64,000 nucleotides of DNA, taken from Zea mays. Lineage: Eukaryota > Streptophyta > Magnoliopsida > Poales > Poaceae. Position 1 is the first letter of the stretch. Each line of letters opens with the position of its first letter. Of the stretch, positions 46,028 through 56,940 are shown one piece after another. The DNA is taken from assembly GCF_902167145.1 (NCBI RefSeq), contig NC_050097.1:226381034-226445033 (forward strand), read 5' to 3'. The position numbers and the translations under genes are program-made. The notes under the pieces were generated by a model. That model had not been told where the DNA came from. It ran no database searches and saw only the letters and a program-made list of their open reading frames with translations.

Positions 46028-49000
46028 TTTGCCTTGCAGGTTTATGCATCCGGGGGATCAAGCTGGATTATCGACAGCGGATGCACAAACCACATGACGG
46101 GGGAGAAGAAGATGTTCACCTCCTATGTCAAGAATAAAGATTCCCAAGATTCAATCATATTCGGTGACGGGAATCAAGGCAAGGTTAAAGGCTTAGGCAA
46201 GATTGCCATCTCAAATGAGCACTCTATCTCTAATGTATTTTTAGTAGAGTCGCTAGGTTATAATCTTTTGTCGTTTAGTCAATTATGTAATATGGGATAC
46301 AATTGCTTATTCACAAATGTAGATGTGTCTGTCTTTAGAAGGAGTGATGGTTCATTAGCTTTTAAGGGTGTACTAGACGGCAAACTCTATTTAGTTGATT
46401 TTGCAAAGGAGGAGGCCGGTCTAGATGCATGCTTAATTGCTAAGACTAGCATGGGCTGGCTGTGGCATCGCCGTCTAGCACATGTGGGGATGAAGAACCT
46501 TCACAAACTTCTAAAGGGAGAACATGTGTTAGGTCTAACAAATGTGCATTTCAAAAAAGATAGACCTTGTGCAGCTTGTCAAGCAGGTAAACAAGTGGGA
46601 AGTGCGCATCACAGCAAGAATGTGATGACCACATCCAGACCCCTGGAGCTGCTGCATATGGACCTCTTCGGACCCGTCGCCTACCTCAGCATCGGGAGAA
46701 GTAAGTATGGTTTAGTAATTGTTGATGATTTTTCCCGCTTCACTTGGGTATTCTTTTTGCAGGATAAATCTGAAACCCAAGGGACCCTCAAGCGCTTCCT
46801 AAGGAGAGCTCAAAATGAGTTTGAGCTCAAGGTGAAGAAGATAAGGAGCGACAACGGGTCTGAGTTCAAGAACCTTCAAGTGGAGGAGTACCTTGAGGAG
46901 GAAGGAATCAAGCACGAGTTCTCTGCTCCTTACACACCACAGCAAAATGGTGTGGTAGAGAGGAAGAACCGGACGCTCATAGACATGGCGAGGACGATGC
47001 TTGGAGAATTCAAGACGCCCGAGCGGTTTTGGTCGGAAGCTGTGAACACGGCTTGCCACGCCATAAACTGAGTCTATCTCCATCGCCTCCTCAAGAAGAC
47101 ATCATATGAGCTTCTAACCGGTAACAAACCCAATGTTTCGTATTTTCGAGTTTTTGGGAGTAAATGCTACATTCTGGTAAAGAAAGGTAGAAATTCAAAA
47201 TTTGCTCCCAAAGCTGTAGAAGGGTTTTTGTTAGGTTATGACTCAAATACAAAGGCGTATAGAGTCTTCAACAAATCATCGGGTTTGGTTGAAGTCTCTA
47301 GCGACGTTGTATTTGATGAGACTAATGGCTCTCCAAGAGAGCAAGTTGAGCTTGATGATGTAGATGAGGATGATGTTCCAATGGACGCGATTCGTACCAT
47401 GGCGATTGGAGACGTGCGACCGCAGGAACTCAAGGAGCAAGATCAACCTTCTTCCTCTATGATGGTGCACCTCCCAACTCAAGATGATGAACAGGTTCCT
47501 CAAGAAGAGGCGTGTGATCAAGGGGGAGCACAGGATGTCCAAGTTGAAGAGGAAGAAGCACCACAGGCCCCTCCAACTCAAGTTCGAGCGATGATTCAAA
47601 GGAACCATCCCGTCGACCAGATTTTGGGTGACATTAGCAAGGGAGTAACCACTCGCTCTAGATTAGCTAATTTCTGTGAGCATTACTCTTTTGTCTCTTC
47701 TATTGAGCCTTTCAGGGTAGAAGAGGCCTTGCTAGATCCGGACTGGGTGTTGGCCATGCAGGAAGAGCTCAACAACTTCAAGTGTAATGAAGTTTGGACA
47801 CTGGTGCCGCGTCCCAAGCAAAACGTTGTGGGAACTAAGTGGGTGTTCCGCAACAAACAGGACGAGCACGGGGTGGTGACGAGGAACAAGGCTCGACTTG
47901 TGGCAAAAGGTTATGCCCAAGTCGTAGGTTTGGACTTTGAGGAGACTTCTGCTCCTGTGGCTAGGCTAGAATCGATTCGTATTTTGTTAGCCTATGCCGC
48001 TCACCATTCTTTCAGGTTGTTCCAAATGGACGTGAAGAGCGCTTTCCTCAACGGGCCAATCAAGGAGGAGGTGTACGTGGAGCAACCCCCTGGCTATGAG
48101 GATGAATGGTACCCCGACCACGTGTGTAAGCTCTCTAAGGCGCTCTATGGACTTAAGCAAGCCCCAAGAGCTTGGTATGAATGCCTTAGAGACTTTTTAA
48201 TTGCTAATGCTTTCAAGGTTGGGAAAGCCGATCCAACTCTTTTCACTAAGACATGTGATGGTGACTTATTTGTGTGCCAAATTTATGTCGATGACATAAT
48301 ATTTGGTTCTACTAACCAACAGTCTTGTGAAGAGTTTAGCAGGGTGATGACTCAAAAGTTTGAGATGTCGATGATGGGCGAGTTGAACTACTTCCTTAGG
48401 TTTCAAGTGAAGCAACTCAAGGACGGCACTTTTATCTCCCAAACGAAGTATACGCAAGACTTGCTCAAGCGGTTTGGGATGAAGGACGCCAAGCCCGCAA
48501 AGACTCCAATGGGAACTGACGGACACGTCGACCTCAACAAAGGAGGTAAGTCTGTTGATCAAAAAGCATACCGGTCCATGATAGGTTCCTTGCTTTATTT
48601 ATGTGCTAGTAGACCGGATATTATGCTTAGTGTATGCATGTGTGCTAGATTTCAATCTGATCCAAGGGAGTGTCACTTAGTGGCTGTGAAGCGAATTCTT
48701 AGATATTTAGTCGCTACGCCTTGCTTCGGGATCTGGTATCCAAAGGGGTCTACCTTTGACTTAATTGGATATTTAGACTCTGATTATGCTGGATGTAAGG
48801 TCGATAGGAAGAGTACATCAGGGACGTGCCAATTTCTAGGAAGGTCCCTGGTGTCGTGGAGTTCTAAGAAACAAACCTCTGTTGCCCTATCCACCGCTGA
48901 GGCCGAGTACGTTGCCGCAGGACAGTGTTGCGCGCAACTACTTTGGATGAGGCAAACCCTCAGGGACTTTGGCTACAATCTGAGCAAAGTCCCACTCCTA

Positions 49001-49237
49001 TGTGACAATGAGAGTGCTATCCGTATGGCGGACAATCCTGTTGAGCACAGCCGCACAAAGCACATTGACATCCGGCATCACTTTTTGAGAGACCACCAGC
49101 AAAAGGGAGATATCGAAGTATTTTATATTAGCACCGAGAACCAGCTAGCTGATATCTTTACCAAGCCTTTAGATGAAAAGACCTTTTGCAGGCTGCGTAG
49201 TGAGCTAAATATCTTAGATTCGCGGAACTTGGATTGA
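46028..49237 (+). pseudogene. Copia pol: protease, integrase, RT, RNase H (one nonsense codon)
   Basis: Pol continues the gag frame after the TAA at 46025-46027. Protease: SWIIDSGCTNHMTG. The pre-integrase zinc region is WLWHRRLAHVGMKNLH...CAACQAGK. The integrase DDE has D in LLHMDLFGPV, D in IRSDNGSEFK and E in [34 protein letters not shown] and [10 protein letters not shown]. RNase [38 protein letters not shown]. The only break is a TGA at 47069-47071, at a position where arginine (CGA) is expected from the following VYLHR; the frame is open on both sides. Otherwise the enzyme set is complete, so this copy has been damaged only recently. Confidence 0.92.
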
Positions 49238-50013
49238 TGTATAGCATACATGTGTATTATGCTTTGATCATGTTCCCTTATGCATTTTGTTTATTTATGG
49301 TGCTCAAGTTGTACAAAGTCTCCCCGGACCTCAAAATTCCATGTGTGAATGATGCACATATTTAGGGGGAGATGTGCTACAACTTGACCCTTTGAGACTA
49401 ACCATATGGTTGAGCTCGCTTGATTTAGTCTCAAAGGTGGATTGAAAGTGAAAAGGTGAACTTGGACAATGCAAGACTTCCACTGCACTCCGATGAGAGG
49501 GTAACTCACTCCAAGTTCATCTCCATAGTCTTATTGCCTTTGTACTCTTATTTGAAGATTTTGGTGAGGCAATGGGGTTTTTGGGCCAAGATTGATCCCG
49601 TTTTGGTGCTTGATGCCAAAGGGGGAGAAAATAAGGCCAAAGCAAGAAATGGATCCGCTACCACTTGAGAATTTTGAAAATAGTAGAGTAGAGTTTTGTT
49701 TTGTCAAAATACTCTTATTGGCTAAAAGTATGTCTCTTGTGGGGAGAATGCTTGATTATGGGAAAAAGGGGGAGTTTTTGAATTCTTGATCAATTTCTCT
49801 TGGAATACCTCTCTTTATGTCTCTACAAGTGAATTTGACTTAGAGATAGGAAATTGAGTTTGATTTGCAAAAACAAACCAAGTGGTGGCAAAGAATGATC
49901 CAAATATGCCAAATTTGAATCAAAATCATTTCTTGTTTGAAATTGCATTGATATTGCACTTCTTTTAGTTGCTTTATGTTGTGTTGGCATAAATCACCAA
50001 AAAGGGGGGAGAT
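49238..50013 (+). other. Copia 3' untranslated region and polypurine tract
   Basis: A non-coding stretch of about 780 bp lies between the pol stop and the 3' LTR. It contains several purine runs (GGGGGAGA-type, for example near 49363 and 49620) and ends with CACCAAAAAGGGGGGAGAT, the polypurine tract that primes plus-strand synthesis. Small open frames here are not conserved. Confidence 0.75.
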
Positions 50014-51332
50014 TGAAAGGGAAATGTGCCCTTGGGCCATTTCTAAGTATTTTGGTGATTTAGTGTCCAACACAAGTGCTTAAGTGTTAAACTATGCCAA
50101 ATGGTGGACAAAGTGCAAATCAATACAAAGGTATGATTCTAGACTTAGTACATTGGTTTTTGTGTACTAACATATTTGTCTAAGTGCTAGAATCAGAGAA
50201 AATACAATTGGATAAGTCTTGGCTCGAGCAGCCAAGACTCTACTCGGTCTGGGTGCACCGGACTGTCCGGTGCGCCAGGCTGGCTCTGGTGAAAAGGCTG
50301 CTCTCGGGTCTCGAAGGCAGCGTACGGCTATAAATCACCGGACTGTCCGGTGGTGCACCGGACAGTGTCCGGTGAGTCGGCTGCGGCGAAGTCGCCGCTC
50401 TCGGGAACCAAGTCAACAGCGTACGGCTATAATTCACCGGACTGTCCGGTGAGGCACCGGACTGTCCGGTGAGCCAACGGTCGGGCGCACCAACGGTCGG
50501 CCGCGCAATCCGCGCGTGACGCGTGGCCGAGCCAACGGTCGGATGGGGGCACCGGACTGTCCGGTGTGCACCGGACAATGTCCGGTGCACCAACGGCTCC
50601 AAGTCTCCAACGGTCGGCTGCGCCAGAATAGGAAAGAAATCCGCACCGGACAGTGTCCGGTGCGCCAGTCGACAGAAGGCAAGAATTGCCTTCCTGGATT
50701 GCTCTCAACGGCTCCTAGCTGCCTTGGGGCTATAAAAGGGACCCCTAGGCGCATGGAAGAGTACACCAAGCATCCCTTGAGCGTTCCTAAGCACCAAGAC
50801 TTCATATTCGCGGATTCGATTCTTTGTGATAGTTACTAGAGCTCCATTTGAGTAGAGAACTCTTCGAGTTGTGTTGAGAGCTCGTGTTGTGACTTGTGTG
50901 CGTATTGTTGCTCTGATTTTGTGTCTTGTGTGTGTTGCTCATCCCAACCTTACTTTCGTGCTTCTTTGTGATAATCAAATTGTAAGGGCGAGAGGCTCCA
51001 AGTTGTGGAGATTCCTCGCAAGCGGGATATAGTGAAACAAAGCAAAACACCGTGGTATTCAAGTGGGTCTTTGGACCGCTTGAGAGGGGTTGAGTGCAAC
51101 CCTCGTCCGTTGGGACGCCACAACGTGGAGTAGGCAAGTGTTGGACTTGGCCGAACCACGGGATAAACCACTGTGCCTCTCTGTGTTGATCTCCTTGTGG
51201 TTATTGTGTTTTGCAAGAACTCCTCTCTAGCCACTTGGCTTTATTGTGCTAACTCCTAATCAAGTTTTGTGGCATTAAGTTTTAAGTTTTTACAGGATCA
51301 CCTATTCACCCCCCCCCCTCTAGGTGCTCTCA
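50014..51332 (+). repeat. Copia 3' LTR with CACCGGAC...GTCCGGTG palindromes
   Basis: This 1319-bp LTR is paired with 42249-43590. Most substitutions are single; the larger differences are gains and losses of whole palindrome units (for example around 50255-50275, 50445-50475 and 50640-50665). TATAAAAG is at 50731-50738. Confidence 0.93.
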
Positions 51333-53172
51333 ATAATCAATGCTTTCCTTTGAAGCTTCGGTAGCAGCAGCTTCAACCTCTTCAAACGCAATTTCCTTTG
51401 CCGATTTTTCTTCAACTACGGCAGGCTCTGTCTCGGTGGGCTCTGAAGGCCCAACTTCGGTTTCAGCTTGAATTTTTGCAGCCTCGACTTCTGCTTGCTT
51501 CGTTTCAGCTTCGGGTAGGGCTTTGGAAGCTTCGACAACTTTTCCTGAAGGAGCAGGACTCAAGGATTTTGTTGTCTCTAGTACAACATCTAACACGTTT
51601 GCCATCCTTCTCCTCTTAGGGGTTGCAACAGAACCCTTTTGTGCCTTTGGCACTGTTATCTCTGTTGACAGACTCAAAATCTCTGGCATTTTTGTTATTT
51701 TTTCAAATTTCGACCCTTCAGCCTTATCCTTACCAGCCTTCGTATCAGCCAACTTAACTGAAGGTAACTTCGGCTTTACAACCAACTCTTCAGTGCTCTG
51801 CACAATCGGAGTAGTCACTCTTGTTTCAGCAGCTGAAGAGGCTTCCTCGCCAAACTCAGGCACCACGGCCGGTTCAATGTAACGCGGCCGGTGGGTAAGA
51901 ACCTTCATCTTTTTGCCCTTTGGCATAGGCTCAACTAGGGTGACCGAAGCAACAGCCTTTCTCTTTTTCCCATGTCCCCGCAGCGGGTAGCGGTAGTCGG
52001 GGTAGACAAAGCCAATGGCGTCAAAAACTCTGTTCATTCTCTTTTTTCCCCCGACCTCCGAAGGCTACAGACAGCGCATTATCTTCTGCCTTGGAATATG
52101 CTCCAAGCAGTTCATCACTTGTAGCTTCGATACATTTCAGCCAGTCGTCATTTGGTTCATCGAACTTATCCCCAAACCTAAATGTATACATCAGCCGGAC
52201 CAAATCATCTGCGCTAGACTTAGTGATGGTCTCCTTCGGCATTTCCCAGCTTTCTACAAGCGGCCACACTCTAAATGCTATATGCTCTTGAACTAAATCT
52301 CTTGTGCCGATGAAGGAGCAGATAGTACTGAAGGCCTTCTAACACGCTTCGGCGGCGTCATCAATTTCGACCTTCGGCCTTCGGATTCCGAAGCGGGACC
52401 AAATGGGGCGCATAATGACTTCCTTAGTATCTTCCCTCGCTGACAAATGATTCTTCACATAGAACCATTCTTCCATCCAAGCCTCAGGCCATCTCTTCTG
52501 AAATGTTGGCACTGGGTGGCATGCGTTGGGGCGAGCGATAAATCCATAACAACCAAAGTTGTTGTGGTACTGTTCTTTACCCGTGGCCTTCGTCTCATAC
52601 AGAAGTTCGTGCATACTGCAGAAGCACTTCGCACTTGCCTCTAGCCCTTGGCTCCTTACTGCCCAGACAAAAATCCCCATCCTTATTATGGCTTCGGGGG
52701 TGATCTGATAAAGGAAGATTTGGTAGGTCTTCAGCACTTCAACTACAAACTTACTTAAAGGGAACCGAAGCCCAGCCTTGAAGAAGCTTCGGAAAATCAC
52801 AACTTCGTTGTCCTCGGGAGCAGGGACGTTGTTGTCGCCACTAGCCCTAACAATAGACATATTCCGAAAGTACCTTCCACTCATATTTTCAAGATGACTA
52901 TGTTTGATGGTTGATTTTCCAAAGATTGTATGACTTGGCCTCCAGGGCCGATCCTCAGAATCTTCGTCCCCACTTTTCACATCATAGCTATCGCTGTCTC
53001 CAGTATCTTCGGACAAGCCCTCCAGTATCTCTTTAGTAATCTTCTCTGTATTTGTTTTTGCCATCGACTCCACAAATCCAGCAATATAAGGATCGACAGT
53101 CTTCTTCTCCTCAAATAGCTTCTCCTCCTCAGTCGGCTTCATCTCAGCAGCAACCTTCTTGCCTTGAGACAT
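51333..53172 (-). pseudogene. G4 antisense gene, 5' part of exon 1 (Transposase_28 family)
   Basis: ATG at 53172 (MSQGKKVAAEMKPTEEEK). The conserved core includes TNTEKITKEILEGLSEDTGD, SKFVVEVLKTYQIFLYQITP and EQYHNNFGCYGF, then EWFYVKNHL. A TAG at 52339-52341 replaces a CAG, and a frameshift lies near 52040-52050, after which MNRVFDAIGFVYPDYRY and the acidic/lysine-rich linker continue in another frame to the copia insertion at 51332. The TATA box is 159 bp upstream. The protein has no recognisable catalytic motif. Confidence 0.84.
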
Positions 53173-53323
53173 TTTTTCTTTAGACACGGAGAAAACGCGG
53201 CTTTTAAACCGAAGCTCAGAGAGCTTGAAAAACTATCAAGCGCTAGTGAGCAAGAGCTATAAAATTGAGAAAATAAAGCAAATGGCACAACCAGTGTATC
53301 AAAATGCAGCTGGTGTGAGTTCT

Positions 53324-53331
53324 TATTTATA
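53324..53331 (-). promoter_or_regulatory. TATA box of the G4 antisense gene
   Basis: TATAAATA in the minus-strand context CACTGAGCGTATAAATAAG, 159 bp before the ATG at 53172 and outside the LTR. It is the third occurrence of the same box in the same place. Confidence 0.75.
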
Positions 53332-53485
53332 CGCTCAGTGCGCTGCAAGTTGGAGGGCCCCACGTGTCATTGACTGTTGCTATCTAGCAAAGGGAAGGTG
53401 TTTTTTCGGACCTTCGGCTTAAGGTCTTCGTCCATGTCGCAGTCTGAATTCATTATCTTAACAAATTAATAGTGCGAGGGGCTAC

Positions 53486-54152
53486 TGTTGGGGGCCTTCG
53501 TCTTTCGAAGGTCCTCAAAAACATGATTAACAATGTTTTCCCAAGTGTAATATATGTACAGGAGCATTCGGAATCGGAATGAAGCTGTCCACAATATGAA
53601 AAGAACGGTTGGGACGAAGGTCGAACCAGTTCCGAAGCTATGCGCAAGGAAGCTTCGGCTCAGTAGTAGAAAAGGAACCGACTTAAAGAGGAAAAGGCTT
53701 TTTAGTCCTCGATAGATTGTCCTAATGTCAATAGTAAACATGAAGGGCATGAATGTAATTTTGCACAGGTTGTGCCCTGTGCCTATAAATAGATGAACAG
53801 TATCCCCGTACTGTTCACGCTGACTTGTATTCATTTGTGCGTCACACTTGTACTTTTGTCTTCCATCAAGCCGAAGGTACATTTATAATTCAATATTGTT
53901 TCTGTCTTTCCGTAATAATATAATGAGAATGAATTAATAATGTTATATGATTGTTTATGTTATCTTCTATATTCTGTACGCTTCTTCTATTATCATAAAC
54001 TGTGGTGATGAAGGTATGTCCTTCGTAACCTTCGTCTGAAGATCATTATATCCTAAGGGGAATAATGCTTCGAAGCACGAAGGGTATTGACATTTAACAT
54101 TTTTGTGTTGTCTTGTTCTTAACTCATAGCATTTGAGAACAAGTCCCCAACA
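53486..54152 (+). repeat. G4 3' LTR
   Basis: This 667-bp LTR is paired with 37661-38328. TATAAATAG near 53785 and the inverted repeat behind it are kept, with one mismatch in the loop region (TATCCCC). It is followed by the duplication GTGGT. Confidence 0.92.
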
Positions 54153-54925
54153 GTGGTTGATCCAGTTGCTTTAGCCTTAAATTTCTCCCCCTTTGGCATT
54201 AAGCACCAAAATGAAGAAACTAATGGCCTAACCCCATTGCCTCACCAAAAATCGAAGGCAATGAAGAACCAAGTGAATTTGAAACAAAGTATAATGATAC
54301 TCATTAACCAGTGGAAGCACCTTCCTTTATCCAAATTCACACTTTCCCTTTCAATCCTTCTTTGAGGCTACATAAACTCATGCAAACAAAAACATTAGTC
54401 TCAAAGGGTCAAGTTGTTGGATATCCTCCCCCTCAACATATGCATCAATGCACAAGGACTTGTGTGGTCTGGGGATGACATTCTACAACTTGAGCACTAT
54501 AATGAGCAAAAATATGAATTAAAGCATAAAGAACATGATCAAAGGTATAAAGAATGTATGCTATAGATCAATCCAAGTTCCACGAATCTAAGACATTGAG
54601 CTCACTAAGGAACTCAACCTCCCTCATCTAAGGGCTTGGTGAACATACCGGCTAACTGGTGATCGGTGCTAACATGGAATATATCGATATCTTTCATTTA
54701 TTGGTGGTCTCTTAGAAAGTGATGTTGGATGTCTATGTGCTTAGTGCGGCTGTGTTCAATAGGATTATCCGTCAAACGGATCGCACTCTCATTGTCACAT
54801 AGGAGTGAGACTTTATTCAGATTGTAGCCAAAGTCTCAAAGGGTTTGCCTCATCCAAAACAATTACGCACAGCAATGACCTAGGACAATATACTCGGCAT
54901 CGAGCCCTACCAAACGAGGTTTGAG
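54153..54925 (-). pseudogene. Copia (SIRE/Opie-Ji-like) remnant, part 2: end of RNase H and 3' untranslated region
   Basis: On the minus strand, from about 54925, the sequence follows the end of the RNase H region of the intact copia at 48890-49237: the equivalents of [38 protein letters not shown] and [11 protein letters not shown] are recognisable through many stops and shifts. From about 54560 it continues as 3' untranslated region and joins part 1 (37660-37004) once G4 is discounted. The element has been truncated upstream of RNase H. Confidence 0.78.
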
Positions 54926-55188
54926 AAGAAAAAAATAGGTGCTGGCGATCAGCACCTAGCTGCATGTGGTGGACCAGTGTTGATTTGTGACGCGTGTACC
55001 GCCTCTAGGTCGAATGGATGATGCTAGGCGTTGTTTTTATGGTTAACTCCCCTAATGCATGGCTAGAGACGGATTGTGGGTGGCTTGGCTTAATCGAACT
55101 ATGTTGGAAACTAATCACCTGAAAAGATATCCTGCTCCCATCTTTTCACCTAAGCTATTCACTTGGAGCACCAATCCCTAATCCATCG

Positions 55189-55500
55189 GTGGCACTTCGT
55201 GGCATCGGAGATGAAGCCAACAAAGACAACAACGATATAGGGATTATGGAGTCTTTTACTCGAACAACGGAGGTTGGAATGTCTTTTGATTTAGAGAAAA
55301 AAAAAGCCTACAACTTGTACAATTACTATGCTGGCAATTCAATGGTGCCAACATTTGCAAATGATATGTATGCAGAATCTTCTACCACCATGACTGCTCC
55401 TTTGCTCCAAGGTGGATATACAAGTCTTTTATTCAGAGTTCAACAAGATGCAGCAATGTTATCATCTGTTAGAAAGTTGCATTTTGATGAATACAATTAA
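55189..55500 (+). pseudogene. Possible FAR1/MULE-related fragment
   Basis: A 103-codon frame starts after GGTGGCACTTCG. Residues ~25-50 (TTEVGMSFDLEKKKAYNLYNYYAG) resemble the start of the FAR1 DNA-binding domain, in which PEVGMxFxSEExAYxFYxxYA is typical of FAR1/FHY3 factors and the Mutator-like transposases they derive from. The cysteine and histidine ligands that should follow are absent; the rest (MVPTFANDMYAESSTT) does not match. A decayed piece is the likeliest reading. Confidence 0.38.
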
Positions 55501-56940
55501 ATGGAACATATGCAGAGTAGGTTTTTTCTATACATTTCTATATAATCAACCCATGTCATCTTTTTATCTCAATACCAAAAGGCTTATATTCAAGTTGGCA
55601 GTGATACATGCTATGTTCTAGATATGCTCTACTAAAGTTTAGATAGCAATTATGTTATAGTCCAGACAACTGCTCTGGTAGAGTTCAGATAGCAGCTCTA
55701 AAAGAGATCATTTCACTTTATCTAACACATCAACACTCCATTCCAGAAAATCTAGGTAATATGTACTTGAGACAAAATACTAATATATGATAACATCCAC
55801 CATACTGATTAATATTTCACACCAATATCATTTGTAACAATTGTATTTTACATAAGAAACTTGGATGTCGTAACATCCAGAAAATTTACATGAACACATG
55901 AGCAACCTACATGCTGCAAGCATCTCTCAGAGAGACTCACAATTGTGCCAAAAATTGTCATGCCTAAGATTATGCGAGTTTGACCGAGTTAGGCATGTGT
56001 TCCGTTTGTAGCCACAATTGTGGCAATTTTTTCTTTTGTTCAGTAGGTCCCACTCGTCAATGAAGTGTGGTAGATTTCCTTAGTCATGACATAGTTATGG
56101 CGTAGAATTTGAGTGCCCAACCTTAGGCAAATGTAGAGAAAAAAGTGGCAATTTTTGGCACTTTAAGTATACAACCAAACAGGCCCTAAATCTCATCCAT
56201 TTTGGCCAAAGAAAGGAAAGCTATGCTATCCCTCCTAGGGCCGACTCTAGCAGATTACCAAAGTTTACCCATATGCACTGTTTTGCACTGTTATGCATTG
56301 TATACTGCACTGTTCGCAAAGTAAAGATGGAATATAGGTATGAGGTGGGTAACCTACTGGAGATAGTCTAAGGATGTGTTTGGTTTAAGGTCAAACTAGG
56401 ATGGGGCGGGGACGACACCCTCTCGATTTTTTGGGATCACGCCGCCACCAAAAACTACTCTGGGATTTACCTCGCCCTTAAGTGTCTCTCGAACAAACAC
56501 TATAAAAACTGTGGTTGCCTCCTTCTATTCTTTCATGTACATCCAACCAAATATACCCCAAATGGCATACTCGCAGCATGTTGCCCCTCCCAATTCCAAA
56601 AAAATGAACCTAAAGCACCAGGCGTTGACGTGGGCCTGGTCCAAACCCGGACTTGACTGCGTGGCTGCTGGGCTTGGGCCTGCCGCTCTCACGCGCACGC
56701 GCCCCTGGCCGGCGGAGCTCCCAAAGCTGAAGCAGGGGGGCAGGGCAAGCCGTTGAGCCTCTACGAACGCATGAACCAGCCATTCATTTGGAAACTTTTA
56801 GCCATTTGTAATCTAAACAAGAGAGCTAATGGTGGTAATTGAAGCTAAACTTTAGCACTTCAATTCATATAGCTAAAGTTTAGCAGGAAGCTAAAGTTTA
56901 TCCCGTGAGATTGAAACGGGGCCTAAATTAAAAATAAACA
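55501..56940. repeat. Non-coding interval with MITE-like remnants
   Basis: No gene is seen. About 55995-56190 has ends resembling small Harbinger/hAT MITEs: GGCATGTGTTCCGTTTGTAG on the left, and on the right the inverse of GGGCCTGTTTGGTTGTATAC. Another candidate runs from about 56370 (GATGTGTTTGGTTTAAG) to 56925 (inverse of TTTAGGCCCCGTTTCAATC); its right part contains GCTAAACTTTAGC/GCTAAAGTTTAGC inverted repeats. Target duplications could not be fixed, so these calls are tentative. Confidence 0.35.

Larger units (their letters stand above)
42249..51332 (+). mobile_element. Ty1/copia LTR retrotransposon, SIRE (Opie/Ji-like) lineage, full length
   Basis: LTRs are 42249-43590 and 50014-51332. 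The duplication ATAAT is at 42244-42248 and 51333-51337. The primer site TGGTATCAGAGTC (43593-43605) is complementary to initiator methionine tRNA; the polypurine tract AAAAAGGGGGGAGAT precedes the 3' LTR. Coding order gag-PR-IN-RT-RNaseH identifies Ty1/copia. The long gag with a C-terminal extension, the gag/pol boundary stop and the sequence place it with the maize Opie/Ji elements of the SIRE/Maximus lineage. The element is nearly intact and inserted in exon 1 of the G4 antisense gene. Confidence 0.95.
37661..54152 (+). mobile_element. G4: gag-only gypsy-like LTR element with an antisense gene, split by a copia element
   Basis: LTRs are 37661-38328 and 53486-54152. The duplication GTGGT is at 37656-37660 and 54153-54157. 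The sequence after the 5' LTR reads TTGGCGTCCACCGTGGGG (38329-38346), and the purine tract GCGAGGGGCTAC precedes 53486. Gag lies on the plus strand (38390-39919); a three-exon antisense gene lies on the minus strand (53172-40884) and is interrupted by the copia element 42249-51332. No pol is present. The LTRs show more than 20 differences, so this copy is older than G2 and G3 and both its genes are heavily damaged. Confidence 0.93.
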
